DNA of 64,000 bases from Xanthomonas sp. 3793 (GTDB taxonomy: Bacteria; Pseudomonadota; Gammaproteobacteria; Xanthomonadales; Xanthomonadaceae): NCBI RefSeq assembly GCF_024806835.1, contig NZ_JANTYU010000002.1, forward strand, positions 496,001 through 560,000. Direction: 5' to 3'. The notes beneath the pieces were generated by a model that did not search any database, was not told the origin of the DNA, and saw only the letters and a list, made by a program, of their open reading frames with translations. Positions 63,437-64,000 of the stretch are shown piece after piece. Position 1 is the first letter of the stretch. Each line of letters begins with the position of its first letter. The translations under genes and the position numbers were made by a program.

Positions 63437-64000
63437 TCAGTGTGCCCGCAGGTTCGGCGGCGTCGAGACATCGGTCGCATCGTAGGCGGTGACGCGGTTG
63501 CGGCCGCGATGCTTGGAGCGGTACAGCGTGCTGTCGGCCGCCTGCAACAGATGCTCGATGCTTTCGAACTGGCGCTCGATGCCGCCATGCGTGGCCAGGC
63601 CGGCGGAGAAGGTGATGTGCAGCGGGCCGCCCTGCAACTGCGCCATCGGCGTGCGCGCGGTCTCGGCAAGGATGCGCTCGATCACCATCAATGCCGCATC
63701 GGCAGGGGTGTTGGGCAGGATCACCAGGAATTCTTCGCCGCCATAGCGCGCCACCAGGTCGCTGGTACGCACCATGCGTTGCAGCGTCTGCGCGAAGTTG
63801 CGCAACACCTCGTCGCCGACCAGATGGCCGTGCGCGTCGTTGACGCGCTTGAAGTCGTCCAGATCGATGAAGGCGATCGACAGCGGCCAGCTCTGTCGCG
63901 ATGCCAGTTCGAATTCATGCGCCAAGGCGGTGCCGAGCTGATGCCGGTTGAACACGCCAGTCAGCGCATCGCGGCTGGCCTGCTCGGCCAGGTGACGCAT
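63437..64000 (-). CDS. GGDEF domain diguanylate cyclase, C-terminal part
   Basis: At least 187 residues, cut by the right edge; the N-terminal sensor part is outside. The catalytic domain has DALTGVFNRHQLGTAL, IAFIDLDDFKRVNDAHGHLVGDEVL, the active A-site RYGGEEFLVILP and an inhibitory I-site RxxD (RTSD) five residues before it. C-terminal ADSTLYRSKHRGRNRVTAYD completes it. Both sites being intact predicts active c-di-GMP synthesis with product feedback. It ends 107 bp upstream of pyrH on the same strand. Confidence 0.93.
   Translation of the reverse strand: MRHLAEQASRDALTGVFNRHQLGTALAHEFELASRQSWPLSIAFIDLDDFKRVNDAHGHLVGDEVLRNFAQTLQRMVRTSDLVARYGGEEFLVILPNTPADAALMVIERILAETARTPMAQLQGGPLHITFSAGLATHGGIERQFESIEHLLQAADSTLYRSKHRGRNRVTAYDATDVSTPPNLRAH

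Overview
The window is about 65% GC chromosomal DNA whose proteins, gene order and dispersed repeats point to a Xanthomonas-type gammaproteobacterium. The clearest signs are the pyrH-frr-uppS-cdsA-dxr-rseP-bamA-lpxD-fabZ-lpxA-lpxB-rnhB-dnaE-accA series, the AcvB and MprF-type genes, and the GGGNATC heptamer repeats. No rRNA, tRNA, CRISPR array, prophage or intact insertion sequence was seen.

Layout. 1-10200: a cut-off old yellow enzyme gene, an MFS exporter, small proteins, an RNA 2',3'-cyclic phosphodiesterase, an HD-domain protein, and a convergent pair of AcvB-like hydrolase and MprF-like lysyl-phosphatidylglycerol synthase/flippase, then a membrane protein and a RidA-family protein. 10544-17369: a tightly overlapping seven-gene minus-strand operon for modifying phospholipid acyl chains (desaturase, FAD oxidoreductase, DUF1365, cyclopropane-synthase-type methyltransferase, DUF2878, DUF1295, second methyltransferase). 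It is preceded on the same strand by an ECF sigma/anti-sigma pair (17707-19103) and two envelope genes. 20747-24536: RnfB-like ferredoxin, HAD hydrolase and metG, with a 144-bp tandem repeat block between the last two. 24790-30668: DUF2147 protein, a fused ABC-2 permease/M1 peptidase with its ATPase, and a VOC protein. 31048-33404: mmuP-mmuM for S-methylmethionine use. 33600-37361: DUF885 metallopeptidase-like protein, queuosine precursor transporter and a DUF502 membrane protein. 38172-45430: an alginate-export-type outer membrane barrel, a PadR/membrane-protein pair, an intracellular PHB depolymerase, a methyltransferase, HemJ and a TPR protein. 45495-63330: accA, dnaE, then the lipid A, outer membrane assembly, isoprenoid and phospholipid block. 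The right edge cuts a GGDEF diguanylate cyclase.

The most striking non-genic feature is a family of short elements with a G-rich heptamer array on the left and the complementary C-rich array on the right, about 110-205 bp apart, with partly conserved inner junctions. They lie between genes and also inside or at the ends of the reading frames of metG, rnhB and lpxB, where they encode heptapeptide-like segments. They look like MITE-like elements able to form G-quadruplexes or long hairpins.

The best candidate for an incompletely described system is the sigma/anti-sigma plus acyl-chain modification cluster at 10544-20401. It resembles, by gene content, the singlet-oxygen-inducible methylated or furan fatty acid modules of other proteobacteria, but here the anti-sigma factor is of RskA type and not ChrR type.
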